A stretch of 64,000 nt of DNA from Armatimonadota bacterium (GTDB lineage: Bacteria; Armatimonadota; Fimbriimonadia; Fimbriimonadales; Fimbriimonadaceae): NCBI GenBank assembly GCA_018268335.1, contig JAFDWT010000043.1:16450-80449 (forward strand). Direction: 5' to 3'. Positions 1 through 8,516 of this stretch are shown in pieces (the stretch's first letter is position 1; every line of letters starts with the position of its first letter). The position numbers and the translations under genes were made by a program. The notes under the pieces are model-generated. The model was not told the DNA's origin. It made no database searches and saw only the letters and a list, made by a program, of their open reading frames with translations.

Positions 1-1128
1 GGCTATGTCGGCCGCGACGTGGAATCCATGGTCCGCGACCTGGCCGCGCTGGCCGTCCGGCTGGTGGAGCAGGAGCGCATGGACGCCGTCCGTCAGGACG
101 CCTTCGACGCAGCGGTGGAGTCGGTGGTCGACATCCTGGACGGCCCGAACAACAGCGGTTACACGTCGACTTTCTTCTCGCCGTTCTCCACCACTGAAAT
201 TGAAACTCCCGAAGACACGGAGAAAGCCTACGCCGACGAGGAGGCACGCCAAGTGCGCCGCAACGAGTGGCGACGGCAGATCGAAGCGAACGAACTCAAC
301 GACCACGTTATTGACATCGAGACCGAGGAGGAGGGCGGCAGCCAGTTCCTACAGGTCTTTACGCCTCAAGGAATGGAAGAGATGGGCGTGGACATGAACC
401 AGCTGATGGGCCGCGGCTCCACCCACTGGGTCACGCGGAAGGTCACTGTCCCCGAAGCGATCGAGCTCCTGACCGAGAAAGAGGCGAACAAACGCCTGGA
501 CAAGACGAGCGTCACCAAAGAGGCCGTGTTGCGCACCGAACAGACTGGCATCATCTTCCTGGACGAGATCGACAAGATCGCCATGAAGTCCGGCGGCTCC
601 GGCCCCGATGTCAGCCGCGAAGGCGTCCAGCGTGACTTGCTGCCCATCATCGAGGGCTCCACCGTCCCCAGCAAGTACGGCCCGATCCGCACCGACCACA
701 TCCTGTTCATCGCTGCCGGTGCTTTCAACGTCGCCAACCCGAGTGACCTGATCCCCGAGCTCCAGGGCCGTTTGCCAATAAGGGTGATGTTGGAGAGCCT
801 GGGCGAGGACGATTTCCGCCGCATCCTCAGCGAACCCCAGAACGCCCTCACAAGACAGTACGAGAAACTGCTCAGCGTCGAAGGCGTCAAGTTGGAGTTC
901 ACCAGCGCCGCGCTCGACGAGGTCGCCCACCTGGCAACTGAGGCCAATACGAAAGCCGGCAACACTGGCGCCCGGCGGCTGCAAACCCTTCTGGAACGCC
1001 TATTGGAAGACCTGATGTACGACGCCGCTAGCATGCGGGGACAGACGGTCACACTCGACGTCGCCGACGTGCGCGAGAAACTCGGCCCCATCGTCCGCGA
1101 CGCCGTCCAGAACCAGGCACTTATCTGA
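1..1128 (+). CDS. hslU: HslU, ATPase subunit of the HslUV protease (5' end missing)
   Basis: The reading frame is open from the first base of the window, so the gene starts upstream; 375 codons are visible. The first visible residues, GYVGRDVESMVRDL, are the HslU motif that follows the Walker A region. The P-loop and roughly 80 N-terminal residues are therefore outside the window. Walker B (IIFLDEID) is near visible residue 184 and the sensor-2 segment GARRL near 323. The stretch between them corresponds to the HslU intermediate domain. HslU is an AAA+ unfoldase that feeds substrates to HslV in the cytoplasm; hslV is probably just upstream, which I cannot see. The C-terminus ends in QALI, a plausible HslV-docking tail. 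Family assignment is secure. Confidence 0.96.
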   Translation, partial: GYVGRDVESMVRDLAALAVRLVEQERMDAVRQDAFDAAVESVVDILDGPNNSGYTSTFFSPFSTTEIETPEDTEKAYADEEARQVRRNEWRRQIEANELNDHVIDIETEEEGGSQFLQVFTPQGMEEMGVDMNQLMGRGSTHWVTRKVTVPEAIELLTEKEANKRLDKTSVTKEAVLRTEQTGIIFLDEIDKIAMKSGGSGPDVSREGVQRDLLPIIEGSTVPSKYGPIRTDHILFIAAGAFNVANPSDLIPELQGRLPIRVMLESLGEDDFRRILSEPQNALTRQYEKLLSVEGVKLEFTSAALDEVAHLATEANTKAGNTGARRLQTLLERLLEDLMYDAASMRGQTVTLDVADVREKLGPIVRDAVQNQALI

Positions 1129-1193
1129 ATCCTGGGCCCGGGTTTTGGGGTACTAACAAAGAACCGCCCGAAGCCGGGCGCGGTGGCACGCCC

Positions 1194-2501
1194 TTGGCTC
1201 GCACTGGATTCGAAGGAGCATACGACTCGGCTGGACTGACGGTGGTCCAGACCGCCGCGCGCATGGTCGAACTGGTCCGCGACCTGGGCGACTGCGAAGA
1301 CTCTCGCCAGATTTTTGTCAGCGCCGGGCGGCATTTTCGGCAGCTGTTCGGCGACTACAACGCGGTCATCCTGGCGCTGGAAAACGACCTCGAGGGCGAC
1401 TGGTCGCTGCTGACCTTGGAGAGCCCCTACACCCCTTCCTGGGGTGGCATCGCCAACCACCAGATTCCGGACGGCACCGACACCGACGAAATCGTTCGGC
1501 GGCTGGGCAAGGTCGTCGGGCACCGGCTTTCCACCGACTCGGCTCTGCGCGGCAGCCTGATCGAGTCGTCCGAGCCGTTTTGGGCTTGTGACAATGTGCT
1601 CGCGGTGCGCCTCGCCTCGGTTTCTGGGGCACCGAGCCGGAGCTTTATGGGGACTCCCTGGAAGCGGCCCGACTCGCGCAACGGCTGGCTGGTCCTGGGC
1701 TATACAGAGCCTCGGGTGATCGGTGACGACGCGGTCAAGCTTTTTACGACCGCTGTTCAAGTCACCAGCCGCTTGAGCATGTACCCGGCGCTCGTCAACC
1801 ACATCGCCCGGCAGCAGCGGATCAACGACGCCGTCCGCCGCAACTTGGTCCACGATCTGAAAACGCCCATCGCCGTCATCAAGGGCTCGGCAGAGACCCT
1901 CCAAATGGAGGAGATGTGGGAAGACATCCAGACCAGAAAGGAGCTGCTGGAGAACGTCGTCGAATCATGCACGCGCCTGCTGGAGGACATCAAGGACATC
2001 TTGGAGCCGGTGGGCGAGGCCTGGACTCCGCAGGCAACCATGTTCGACCTCGGCCAACTCCTGCACAAAACCGTGATGGCCGAAAGAATGACCGACCGGG
2101 CCAAGGGGCACTCCATTATGCTCATCGGTGCCGACAAGCCTTTGCACGTACAAGCCGACCAACGGAAGATTAGGCGCGTGGTCGAGAACCTGCTCTCTAA
2201 CGCTGTCAAGTACTCGCCTGGCCAAGACAAGACCGTCAAAGTCCACCTGTCGACCATCGACAACGAAGTGCAGGTGGCGTTTGTCGACGAAGGCATTGGG
2301 ATGTCGGAGGTCCAGCTTGAGCGCGTGATGAACGGCGCCGGTCGGGCTGTGGACGACAAACTCGGCATCGAAGGCTCGGGATTCGGACTCGACTCGGCCC
2401 GCACCGTGCTGGAAGCGCATGGTGGTCGGCTGGAAGCTCGATCGGCCCCTGGCCGAGGCTCGACCTTTGTCGCCGTCCTTCCGCGTTGGCCAGAAGAGTG
2501 A
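1194..2501 (+). CDS. Sensor histidine kinase with N-terminal GAF-like region
   Basis: A 435-residue soluble histidine kinase with no membrane segment. The H-box HDLKTP puts the phospho-acceptor at about His220. The N-box ENLLSNAVKYS is near 331, the G1 box VDEGIGMS near 364 and the G2 box GSGFGLDSA near 394. Residues 20-200 look like a GAF-type sensory domain, judged from pattern only. No response regulator gene lies beside it, so its partner is unknown. The chosen start is a TTG without a clear Shine-Dalgarno, and a short GC hairpin (1165-1180) sits just upstream. The true start may therefore lie further in, for example at the ATG at 1263. The kinase identity does not depend on this. Confidence 0.88.
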   Translation: MARTGFEGAYDSAGLTVVQTAARMVELVRDLGDCEDSRQIFVSAGRHFRQLFGDYNAVILALENDLEGDWSLLTLESPYTPSWGGIANHQIPDGTDTDEIVRRLGKVVGHRLSTDSALRGSLIESSEPFWACDNVLAVRLASVSGAPSRSFMGTPWKRPDSRNGWLVLGYTEPRVIGDDAVKLFTTAVQVTSRLSMYPALVNHIARQQRINDAVRRNLVHDLKTPIAVIKGSAETLQMEEMWEDIQTRKELLENVVESCTRLLEDIKDILEPVGEAWTPQATMFDLGQLLHKTVMAERMTDRAKGHSIMLIGADKPLHVQADQRKIRRVVENLLSNAVKYSPGQDKTVKVHLSTIDNEVQVAFVDEGIGMSEVQLERVMNGAGRAVDDKLGIEGSGFGLDSARTVLEAHGGRLEARSAPGRGSTFVAVLPRWPEE

Positions 2502-2549
2502 CCTGACGATTTGAGGCGGCTGGCTCCGTCTCTTGTCTCGGACCCACCA

Positions 2550-3947
2550 ATGAAACGCCGGACCAAAATCGTCTGCACGCTCGGACCCGCCGTCGCCAGC
2601 GAATCCAAAATCAAAGAACTCGTCAGTGCCGGCATGAACGTGGCCAGGCTCAACTGCAGCCACGGTGACTGGGCGAGCAAGGCCGAGATGGTCGGCTGGA
2701 TCAAAAAATGTGAGTCGCAATGCGGCCGCGTCGCCATCCTTGCCGACTTGCAGGGGCCCAAATTCCGGATCGGCAAGTTCGCCGACAACTCGATCACCCT
2801 GACGACAGGCCAGTCGATCACCGTCGGTCATGGCGACGTGACGATTCCAGTGCCCTACGGCGAAATCTGGGACGCGATGAGCAACGGGGCTCGGCTCCTG
2901 CTCGGAGACGGCGAGGTCGAGATCAAGCTGGGCGTCAAGAAAGACGAGGTCTATGACGCAAAAGTTGTCACGGGCGGACTGGTCAAGAGCCGCCAAGGCG
3001 TCACTCTTGTCGGCAAGTCGTTCGACGTCCCCTGCCTGACCACTCAAGACCTCATGGACATCGAGGAAGCTGTCAAGCTCGGCGTCGATTTCATCGCCCT
3101 CAGCTATGTCCGCCGAGCCAGCGACATGCGCGAACTGCGCCGGATCGTCGAGCGTCTGGATCCCTCCGTCCACCTGGTCTCCAAGATCGAAACGAAAGAA
3201 GCTCTGAAGGACCTCGAAGAGATCGTCAAACTCAGCGACGCGGTGATGGTGGCCCGCGGCGACTTGGGGCTACAAATGGACATCGAAGACGTCCCCGCGG
3301 CGCAGCGGCGCATTATCATGGTCTGTAACCGGGCGGGCAAGCCCGTGATCACCGCCACCCAGATGCTGGAAAGCATGGTGGTGAACGCCCGGCCGACACG
3401 CGCCGAGGCGACCGACGTCGCCAACGCCATCTTGCAAGGCACGGACGCCGTGATGCTGAGCGGCGAAACCGCCGCTGGCGCGTATCCCGTCGAAGCCGTC
3501 AAGGTCATGTCCCGGATCGCCGAGAAGACCGACCCATTTGTCCGCCTCTCGGAAGACCTGGAGAACATCCACGAGAGCAACAAAGAGACACACACCGACG
3601 CCGTCGCCCACGCGGCGGTCTCGATCTCGGAGAGTCTGAAGGCCAAGGCGGTCGTCACGACGACGACCAGCGGCGCCACGCCCAAGGTCGTCAGCAAATA
3701 CCGGCCGCGCGCCCCAATCTACTGCACCTGCTGGCACGAGCGGGTGCAGCGTCACTTGGCCTTGGTCTGGGGCGTAGAGGCGATCCTGTCTGATCCCCCG
3801 CTCAACACCGACGACAGCATCGCGAAAGCAGTGGACTCCTTCCTGCGCCACAAGCGGCTGAAGGTCGGCGACCTGGTCGTCGTCACCGCTGGCGTGCCGG
3901 CCGGCCGGCCGGGCAACACCAATATGATCTTGGTCCAGCACGTTTGA
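2550..3947 (+). CDS. pyk: Pyruvate kinase
   Basis: Converts phosphoenolpyruvate and ADP to pyruvate and ATP, the last step of glycolysis. The 465-residue protein opens with KRRTKIVCTLGPA and has MNVARLNCSHG, the metal-site segment SKIETKEAL (about residue 211), ARGDLG (about 235) and the C-terminal-side signature around GTDAVMLSGETAAG. Length matches bacterial pyruvate kinases without the extra PEP-utiliser domain. I chose the ATG at 2550 rather than an upstream in-frame TTG because family members begin at the (K)RRTKIVCTLGP segment. It follows the histidine kinase by about 50 bp. Confidence 0.97.
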   Translation: MKRRTKIVCTLGPAVASESKIKELVSAGMNVARLNCSHGDWASKAEMVGWIKKCESQCGRVAILADLQGPKFRIGKFADNSITLTTGQSITVGHGDVTIPVPYGEIWDAMSNGARLLLGDGEVEIKLGVKKDEVYDAKVVTGGLVKSRQGVTLVGKSFDVPCLTTQDLMDIEEAVKLGVDFIALSYVRRASDMRELRRIVERLDPSVHLVSKIETKEALKDLEEIVKLSDAVMVARGDLGLQMDIEDVPAAQRRIIMVCNRAGKPVITATQMLESMVVNARPTRAEATDVANAILQGTDAVMLSGETAAGAYPVEAVKVMSRIAEKTDPFVRLSEDLENIHESNKETHTDAVAHAAVSISESLKAKAVVTTTTSGATPKVVSKYRPRAPIYCTCWHERVQRHLALVWGVEAILSDPPLNTDDSIAKAVDSFLRHKRLKVGDLVVVTAGVPAGRPGNTNMILVQHV

Positions 3948-3989
3948 TGTAGACTGGCGCAGATCACCCCACGGACGGGGAGGCACAGT

Positions 3990-4247
3990 ATGAGACGATG
4001 GACCGGATATCTCAGCGCGATCGTTGTCGGCGCACTCGTCGGACTCGCATTTTCTCTGAAACCATGGCAAGAAGCTGCACGTCAGCATGCCAAGAGCGAA
4101 GAGGCAAAGACTGAAATGCGGAAACTGGAGGCTAAGCGCGCCGCATTGATCGGGGCCAACGCGAGGTTCGAGTCGACCTCCGGCATGGAGGCCGAGGCCC
4201 GAGCCCACGGCTACCGCAAGCCCGAAGAGAAGCCCATCGACAACTGA
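3990..4247 (+). CDS. Small single-pass membrane protein with coiled coil
   Basis: An 85-residue protein with a good Shine-Dalgarno (GGGGAGG) upstream of its ATG. One transmembrane helix spans about residues 7-23 (YLSAIVVGALVGLAF), followed by a charged heptad-like helix rich in Glu, Lys and Ala. The layout resembles FtsL/DivIC-type septal proteins, but there is no diagnostic motif and no cell-division neighbour, so I leave the function open. It is two bases upstream of the next gene and probably co-transcribed with it. Confidence 0.7.
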   Translation: MRRWTGYLSAIVVGALVGLAFSLKPWQEAARQHAKSEEAKTEMRKLEAKRAALIGANARFESTSGMEAEARAHGYRKPEEKPIDN

Positions 4248-4249
4248 CC

Positions 4250-4903
4250 ATGACCGCGTTGCTGTTCGCCGTCGCGCTAGGTCAAAGCGCGTTGCCCCGC
4301 CCTGGGCTGCAAAAGGGACAAGAGATTGTGTTCCAGGTGAACATGGTCTTCTCCGATGTCAAAGAGAGCGACCTCGGCATGCGGCAAGAATGGCGACTGG
4401 CGTTCAAATCGACAGACAAAGGCACTGTCGGCAGCCGCAAGCTTTTGAAGATGCAGGTCGACGGACAAGACATCAAGCTGGACAAGGTCGAAGAAGAACA
4501 CTGGACGGAGTCCCGGGACAGCCGTGGCATGCCGATCACCAGAAGCGTCGCGAACGACGGCGATATGGAAAAACGACGCTGGATCCGATTGTTTGATATT
4601 TCCTTCCCGGCAGCCTCGCTACGAAAAGGCTCGACGTGGACCACCGTCGACGACTTCACCGAACTCCCCCGCCTGTCGTCCAGTTATACGGTCGAGAACC
4701 TGGACGACGACTACTTGACCATTAAGTTCTCCCGCACGGAAAGCGGGCAAAGTGGTCGCACCACGACTGGCACTGCCCGCTGCGACAAGAGAACTGGTTG
4801 GCCACGGGACATGCGGGGCACGATCGACCGCTACACCTTCCCTGACGATGAGGAGAGGCGGACGTACCGTGTGGAGTACACGGTACGCCAAACATCCCGC
4901 TGA
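4250..4903 (+). CDS. Secreted protein of unknown function
   Basis: A 217-residue protein with a short hydrophobic N-terminus (MTALLFAVALGQSALP) that looks like a signal peptide. The body is charged and beta-strand-rich, with no cysteine pair apart from one near the C-terminus and no motif I recognise. It starts two bases after the preceding gene's stop, so the two form a pair. It ends five bases from the convergent peroxiredoxin gene. No function is assigned. Confidence 0.7.
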   Translation: MTALLFAVALGQSALPRPGLQKGQEIVFQVNMVFSDVKESDLGMRQEWRLAFKSTDKGTVGSRKLLKMQVDGQDIKLDKVEEEHWTESRDSRGMPITRSVANDGDMEKRRWIRLFDISFPAASLRKGSTWTTVDDFTELPRLSSSYTVENLDDDYLTIKFSRTESGQSGRTTTGTARCDKRTGWPRDMRGTIDRYTFPDDEERRTYRVEYTVRQTSR

Positions 4904-4907
4904 CCAG

Positions 4908-5540
4908 CTACTTAGCTGATTTAGCGGCGGCGACGATGTCGTCACCCTTCATGCGAATCTTGTAGTCCGGGTTCGTGTATTCGAACACGATCTTGCCCGA
5001 CTTGTCCAGCAGAAACACGGACGGCACCGGCAGGATGTGGTGGGTCGCTCCCGACTCCTTTTCAAGGTCGAGCTTGAAGGAGTTCTTGTACTTGTCGTAC
5101 GTTCCGTCGTCGACCCGAAACGCCACGCCGAACTTCTTGAATGTCTCGGCCGTGGTGTCGGAGTAGAGCCGGTAGGTCAGCTTGTCCTTGTCCTCCATCG
5201 GCTTCAGCTTCTCGGGCTTGTCCGGGCTGACAGCCACGATCTGGTAGCCCATGCTACGCAGCTGGCCCTCGACGCGAGCGAGGTCGGACAGGTGGGCGTT
5301 GCAGAACGGGCACCACGAGCCACGATAGAAGATCAAGACGGTCGGCTTGCCTGCGGTCACCTGCTTAAGGCTGGTCGACTTGCCGTCGGTCCCGCGCCAG
5401 GCGGCGTCAGGGGCCTTGGTGCCGACCTTGATCGGCTTAGTCTCGGCCGCCGACTTAGCGACCATGTCGTCGGCCAAAACGGCACCGGCGGCAATCGGCA
5501 AAACAAGGGCAAGGCTGGCGAGAGCGTGGCGTGGGCTCAT
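4908..5540 (-). CDS. Exported AhpC/TSA-family peroxiredoxin-like protein
   Basis: A 210-residue thioredoxin-fold protein with an N-terminal signal peptide (hydrophobic residues 6-22, then ADD). The redox motif is WCPFC, with cysteines at about 77 and 80, preceded by FYRGS and followed by helix residues NAHLSDL. This is the AhpC/TSA (peroxiredoxin-like 2) pattern, with the resolving cysteine only two residues away. It probably reduces peroxides or acts as a thiol-disulfide protein outside the cytoplasm. The gene is read toward the secreted-protein pair and downstream of the GH20 gene on the same strand, 24 bp apart. Confidence 0.85.
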   Translation of the reverse strand: MSPRHALASLALVLPIAAGAVLADDMVAKSAAETKPIKVGTKAPDAAWRGTDGKSTSLKQVTAGKPTVLIFYRGSWCPFCNAHLSDLARVEGQLRSMGYQIVAVSPDKPEKLKPMEDKDKLTYRLYSDTTAETFKKFGVAFRVDDGTYDKYKNSFKLDLEKESGATHHILPVPSVFLLDKSGKIVFEYTNPDYKIRMKGDDIVAAAKSAK

Positions 5541-5564
5541 ATCGATGTCAATGCATATGTCCGG

Positions 5565-6587
5565 TCATCGGTTCGCCGATTCGACCATAGCCCTAAAGGT
5601 CTCGGCGCTTTCTTTGGTCGCCTTGTTGCCGTCTTTGCCATGCAGGGCGTCAATGAACCCTTCCGCCCCCGTCCAGGTTGTGGCCAACACTCCCTTGGCA
5701 TGTGCGGCGATGGACTTGTTCGCCGCCAGCAGAGAGCGCATGAACGCGACCTGGCCCTTGGCGACATCGGCCTTGCGCCAGGGGCAGGAGAGCACGTCGA
5801 AGCCCTTGTAGGCGAAGAACGCCGCGGTGGGCTCGGCCTTCTCGTAGTGCCAGTCGCAGATCACGATGTCCTTCGGCACCATGTCGACAGCGCTCTCGGT
5901 GCCGTTCGTCGCCGCTTCCCATTCACCGAGACCGTTGGCGCGTCCGTCCAGGAACCGGTCGCCCCACATGTACATCCGGCGGCCTTTGGACTTGAAGTGG
6001 TCGTGCAGGGCGTTGACCTCTTGGGCAAACAGGCTGGCGGTCGACTTGCCGGCGCACCGCTTGCAGTCTTTGTCGCCAAGGATAAAGACCTCATCCAACC
6101 CGACATGAAAGGCCTTGGCGTCGAAGGCGTCGGCGATCTCGTCGACTAGGTCGAAAACAAACTGGTGCACCCCAGGGTGGTTGGGACAGTAGCTTCGGCA
6201 ATAGATGTCTTTGTTGCCCTTGTATTTGCCTGGCGTCTCGTCGAATTCGGGATGCTTGGCCAGCAACCGTCCGTTCGTCTCGGCCCACGACTGGTGGCCC
6301 AGGAGGTTCGTCTGCGGCACCAACTCAATGCCAGCCGCCTTGCATGTTGAAGCGATCTTCTTGGCATCGGCCGCTGACATGTCGCCCTTGTCGCCCATCT
6401 CCGGGTGTGACTTGAATTGGAAATCGTAGTCGACCTCCAGCACCAAGAGGTTCACACCCATGGGCTTGAGGTCTTTGGTGATGAAATCGCAAAACTTCTC
6501 CACGTTGGCTTTGGCCGGAGCGCCCAGATGGAGGCCGATGACCGGCAACGGCGCGGCAAGGACGGTGGCGGCAAGGGCGGCAAGCAT
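5565..6587 (-). CDS. Exported GH20-like glycoside hydrolase (beta-N-acetylhexosaminidase family)
   Basis: A 340-residue protein with a short signal-like N-terminus and one catalytic-domain-sized barrel. The segment FHVGLDEVF (Asp165-Glu166) matches the GH20 H-x-G-x-D-E motif, whose Asp-Glu pair carries out substrate-assisted hydrolysis of N-acetylhexosaminides. Tryptophans expected to line the sugar site follow (MYMWGDRF, VICDWHY, TTWTGAEG). The usual GH20 N-terminal domain is missing, so this is a compact version. Cysteines near 130, 134, 174 and 177 could form disulfides or a metal knuckle. Substrate is not determined; chitin or peptidoglycan fragments are possible. Confidence 0.78.
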   Translation of the reverse strand: MLAALAATVLAAPLPVIGLHLGAPAKANVEKFCDFITKDLKPMGVNLLVLEVDYDFQFKSHPEMGDKGDMSAADAKKIASTCKAAGIELVPQTNLLGHQSWAETNGRLLAKHPEFDETPGKYKGNKDIYCRSYCPNHPGVHQFVFDLVDEIADAFDAKAFHVGLDEVFILGDKDCKRCAGKSTASLFAQEVNALHDHFKSKGRRMYMWGDRFLDGRANGLGEWEAATNGTESAVDMVPKDIVICDWHYEKAEPTAAFFAYKGFDVLSCPWRKADVAKGQVAFMRSLLAANKSIAAHAKGVLATTWTGAEGFIDALHGKDGNKATKESAETFRAMVESANR

Positions 6588-6625
6588 GTCACCAATGTAC
6601 TTGGTCCGGATAAGCTACGCGGCGG

Positions 6626-8131
6626 ATGTTCACCCAAGCCCACGCCGCCACGCTAGTGGGGATCGACGCGCTGCCTGTGGTGGTCGAGGTGGACACGCAT
6701 CCAGGCGAGAACTTCTTCACCCTGGTCGGCCTGCCCGACAAGGCGGTGCAGGAAGCCGAAGAGCGCGTCCGCGCGGCGATGCGCAACAGCGACCTGGACT
6801 TCCCCCGAGGCCGCGTCGTCGTCAATCTCGCTCCGGCGGATATCAAGAAGGAAGGCCCTTCGCTAGACCTCCCGCTAGCTGTCGCCTTGCTGGCCATCGA
6901 CCGCCAAGTCAACCCTGAATTCTTAACGGAGACCTTGTTCTTGGGCGAACTTGGCCTGGACGGCAGGCTGAGGACTATCGACGGGGCGGTCAACGTGGCT
7001 TTGCTTTGTCGAGAGAAGGGATTCAAGCGCCTCGTCGTCCCTCGGGTTAACGCCTCTGAGGCAGCGGTCGTGCCGGGGCTGGAAGTCTACGGCGTGGACA
7101 CCCTGCTTGACGTCGTCTATTTGACCAACGGCGACTTGACCGCCCAGCCTGTCCAACTGACAAAGTCAGCACCGACGAAGGTCGACTATCCCGTCGATTT
7201 CAGCGACGTCAAGGGCCAACGGCAGGCGATCAGGGCCCTGGAGATCGCCGCAGCGGGCGGTCACAACGTCTTGATGGTCGGCCCTCCGGGCAGTGGCAAG
7301 ACGCTCCTGGCCCGCCGTCTGCCGACCATCTTGCCTCCGCTGAGCTTGCAGGAAAGCATTGACGTCACCCGCGTCTACTCAGCCGCCGGCGAGCGCAGTG
7401 GGCAGCAGGGGCTGGTCTGGGAGCGGCCTTTCCGCACGCCACACCACACGGCGAGCTACGCCGCCGTGGTCGGCGGCGGCAAGTCGCCCAGGCCGGGTGA
7501 GATTTCGCTCGCACACCTGGGTGTGCTGTTCATGGACGAACTCTCAGAGTTCGGGCGCGATGTGCTGGAGGCCCTGCGTCAGCCACTGGAAGACGGCGTC
7601 GTCACTGTCGCCCGGGTGCAGAACACTCTCACCTTCCCTGCCCGGTGCGTGGTAGTGGGTGCGATGAACCCCTGTCCTTGTGGCTTCAAGGGCTACCCAG
7701 AGGCCAACTGTGTCGGGGCCAACGCTTGTCAGCGCTACTCCGCCAAGATCAGCGGCCCTCTGCTGGACCGGATCGACCTGCATGTGACCGTCCCGCGCCT
7801 AAAGCCCGACGAACTGGCGGCGATCCCGACCGGCGAGGCCAGTGCGGCGATCCAGGAGCGGGTCGTCCGCGCCCGATCGGCCCAGACAGAGCGACTCGGC
7901 GAAGGCCGGACCAACGCTGCCATGACGCCGCGGGAGCTGCGCGAGACCATCCAAACAGACACGGATTGCACCGCCTTTATGAAGGGCGTGGCGGCCCGGC
8001 TGAACATCTCGGCCCGGGTGTACGACCGCATCTTGAAGGTCGGTCGAACGATCGCCGACTTGGGCGGATCAGCAGCTGTGCAGAAACAGCATCTGGCTGA
8101 GGCTGTGCAATACCGGAGTCTGAGCGACTAG
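6626..8131 (+). CDS. comM: YifB/ComM-family Mg-chelatase-like AAA+ ATPase
   Basis: A 501-residue protein with three parts: an N-terminal Lon-S5-like domain (about 1-170, with DFPRGRVVVNLAPADIKKEG), an AAA+ core with Walker A GPPGSGKT (about 219) and Walker B LFMDELSEF, and the family's cysteine segment MNPCPCG. ComM is a hexameric helicase-like motor that extends branch migration during natural transformation. Whether this host is naturally competent is not shown, though a full type IV pilus locus lies about 11 kb away. It is divergent from the GH20 gene with 38 bp between starts. Confidence 0.95.
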   Translation: MFTQAHAATLVGIDALPVVVEVDTHPGENFFTLVGLPDKAVQEAEERVRAAMRNSDLDFPRGRVVVNLAPADIKKEGPSLDLPLAVALLAIDRQVNPEFLTETLFLGELGLDGRLRTIDGAVNVALLCREKGFKRLVVPRVNASEAAVVPGLEVYGVDTLLDVVYLTNGDLTAQPVQLTKSAPTKVDYPVDFSDVKGQRQAIRALEIAAAGGHNVLMVGPPGSGKTLLARRLPTILPPLSLQESIDVTRVYSAAGERSGQQGLVWERPFRTPHHTASYAAVVGGGKSPRPGEISLAHLGVLFMDELSEFGRDVLEALRQPLEDGVVTVARVQNTLTFPARCVVVGAMNPCPCGFKGYPEANCVGANACQRYSAKISGPLLDRIDLHVTVPRLKPDELAAIPTGEASAAIQERVVRARSAQTERLGEGRTNAAMTPRELRETIQTDTDCTAFMKGVAARLNISARVYDRILKVGRTIADLGGSAAVQKQHLAEAVQYRSLSD

Positions 8132-8516
8132 CTTCCTCCATCAAGGGCGCACTTCAACAACACTCAAATGGTTCTATATAGGCATATTGGCCTAAGCTGG
8201 TGTCGCAAATCCTAACTTACCGCTTTTTGTCCGATGGCATTTTTCTCAGTTTTAGCTTCAATTTAGATGCAAGTGCAACGGATGCATGCGACTTTTTCAC
8301 ATGCGCTCAACACTCCAGCGATGACCGAATTATTACGGGGGTCAGCTCTCTATACTATTCACCGGGCTTTGTAGGGCCTGCCATTTCCACCGGCGATGGT
8401 GCCGGTGGGATTCGGATGTGATTGGTTCGGTTTGATTTGGCATGGGATTGGGGAGCCATTCAAATCCAGTCGGTCTTCGAATCCAAAGGTTGCCCCTCTG
8501 CAAAGAAAGAATACGT
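8132..8516. other. Non-coding stretch upstream of the first secreted paralogue
   Basis: About 385 bases without a convincing gene. It is more AT-rich than its surroundings. It contains a TATACT hexamer at 8351-8356 that could be a -10 box, and a perfect 8-bp hairpin (CCACCGGC 8387-8394, loop 6, GCCGGTGG 8401-8408) that would lie in the 5' untranslated region of the next gene. I see no clear terminator for comM and no strong -35 box. Confidence 0.4.

Noticed and set aside
1165-1180. CGCCCG/CGGGCG hairpin after hslU as a terminator
   Set aside because: Only 6 bp, no T-tract, and it overlaps the place where the next gene's ribosome-binding site should be; too weak to annotate.
366-1904. A 512-codon open frame on the minus strand across hslU and the histidine kinase
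   Set aside because: It is antisense to two genes with full family motifs, spans their intergenic gap and shows no domain; such frames are common in GC-rich DNA.
1965-3173. A 402-codon minus-strand frame opposite the kinase and pyruvate kinase
   Set aside because: It is a shadow of pyk codon usage; the pyruvate kinase motifs on the plus strand are unambiguous.
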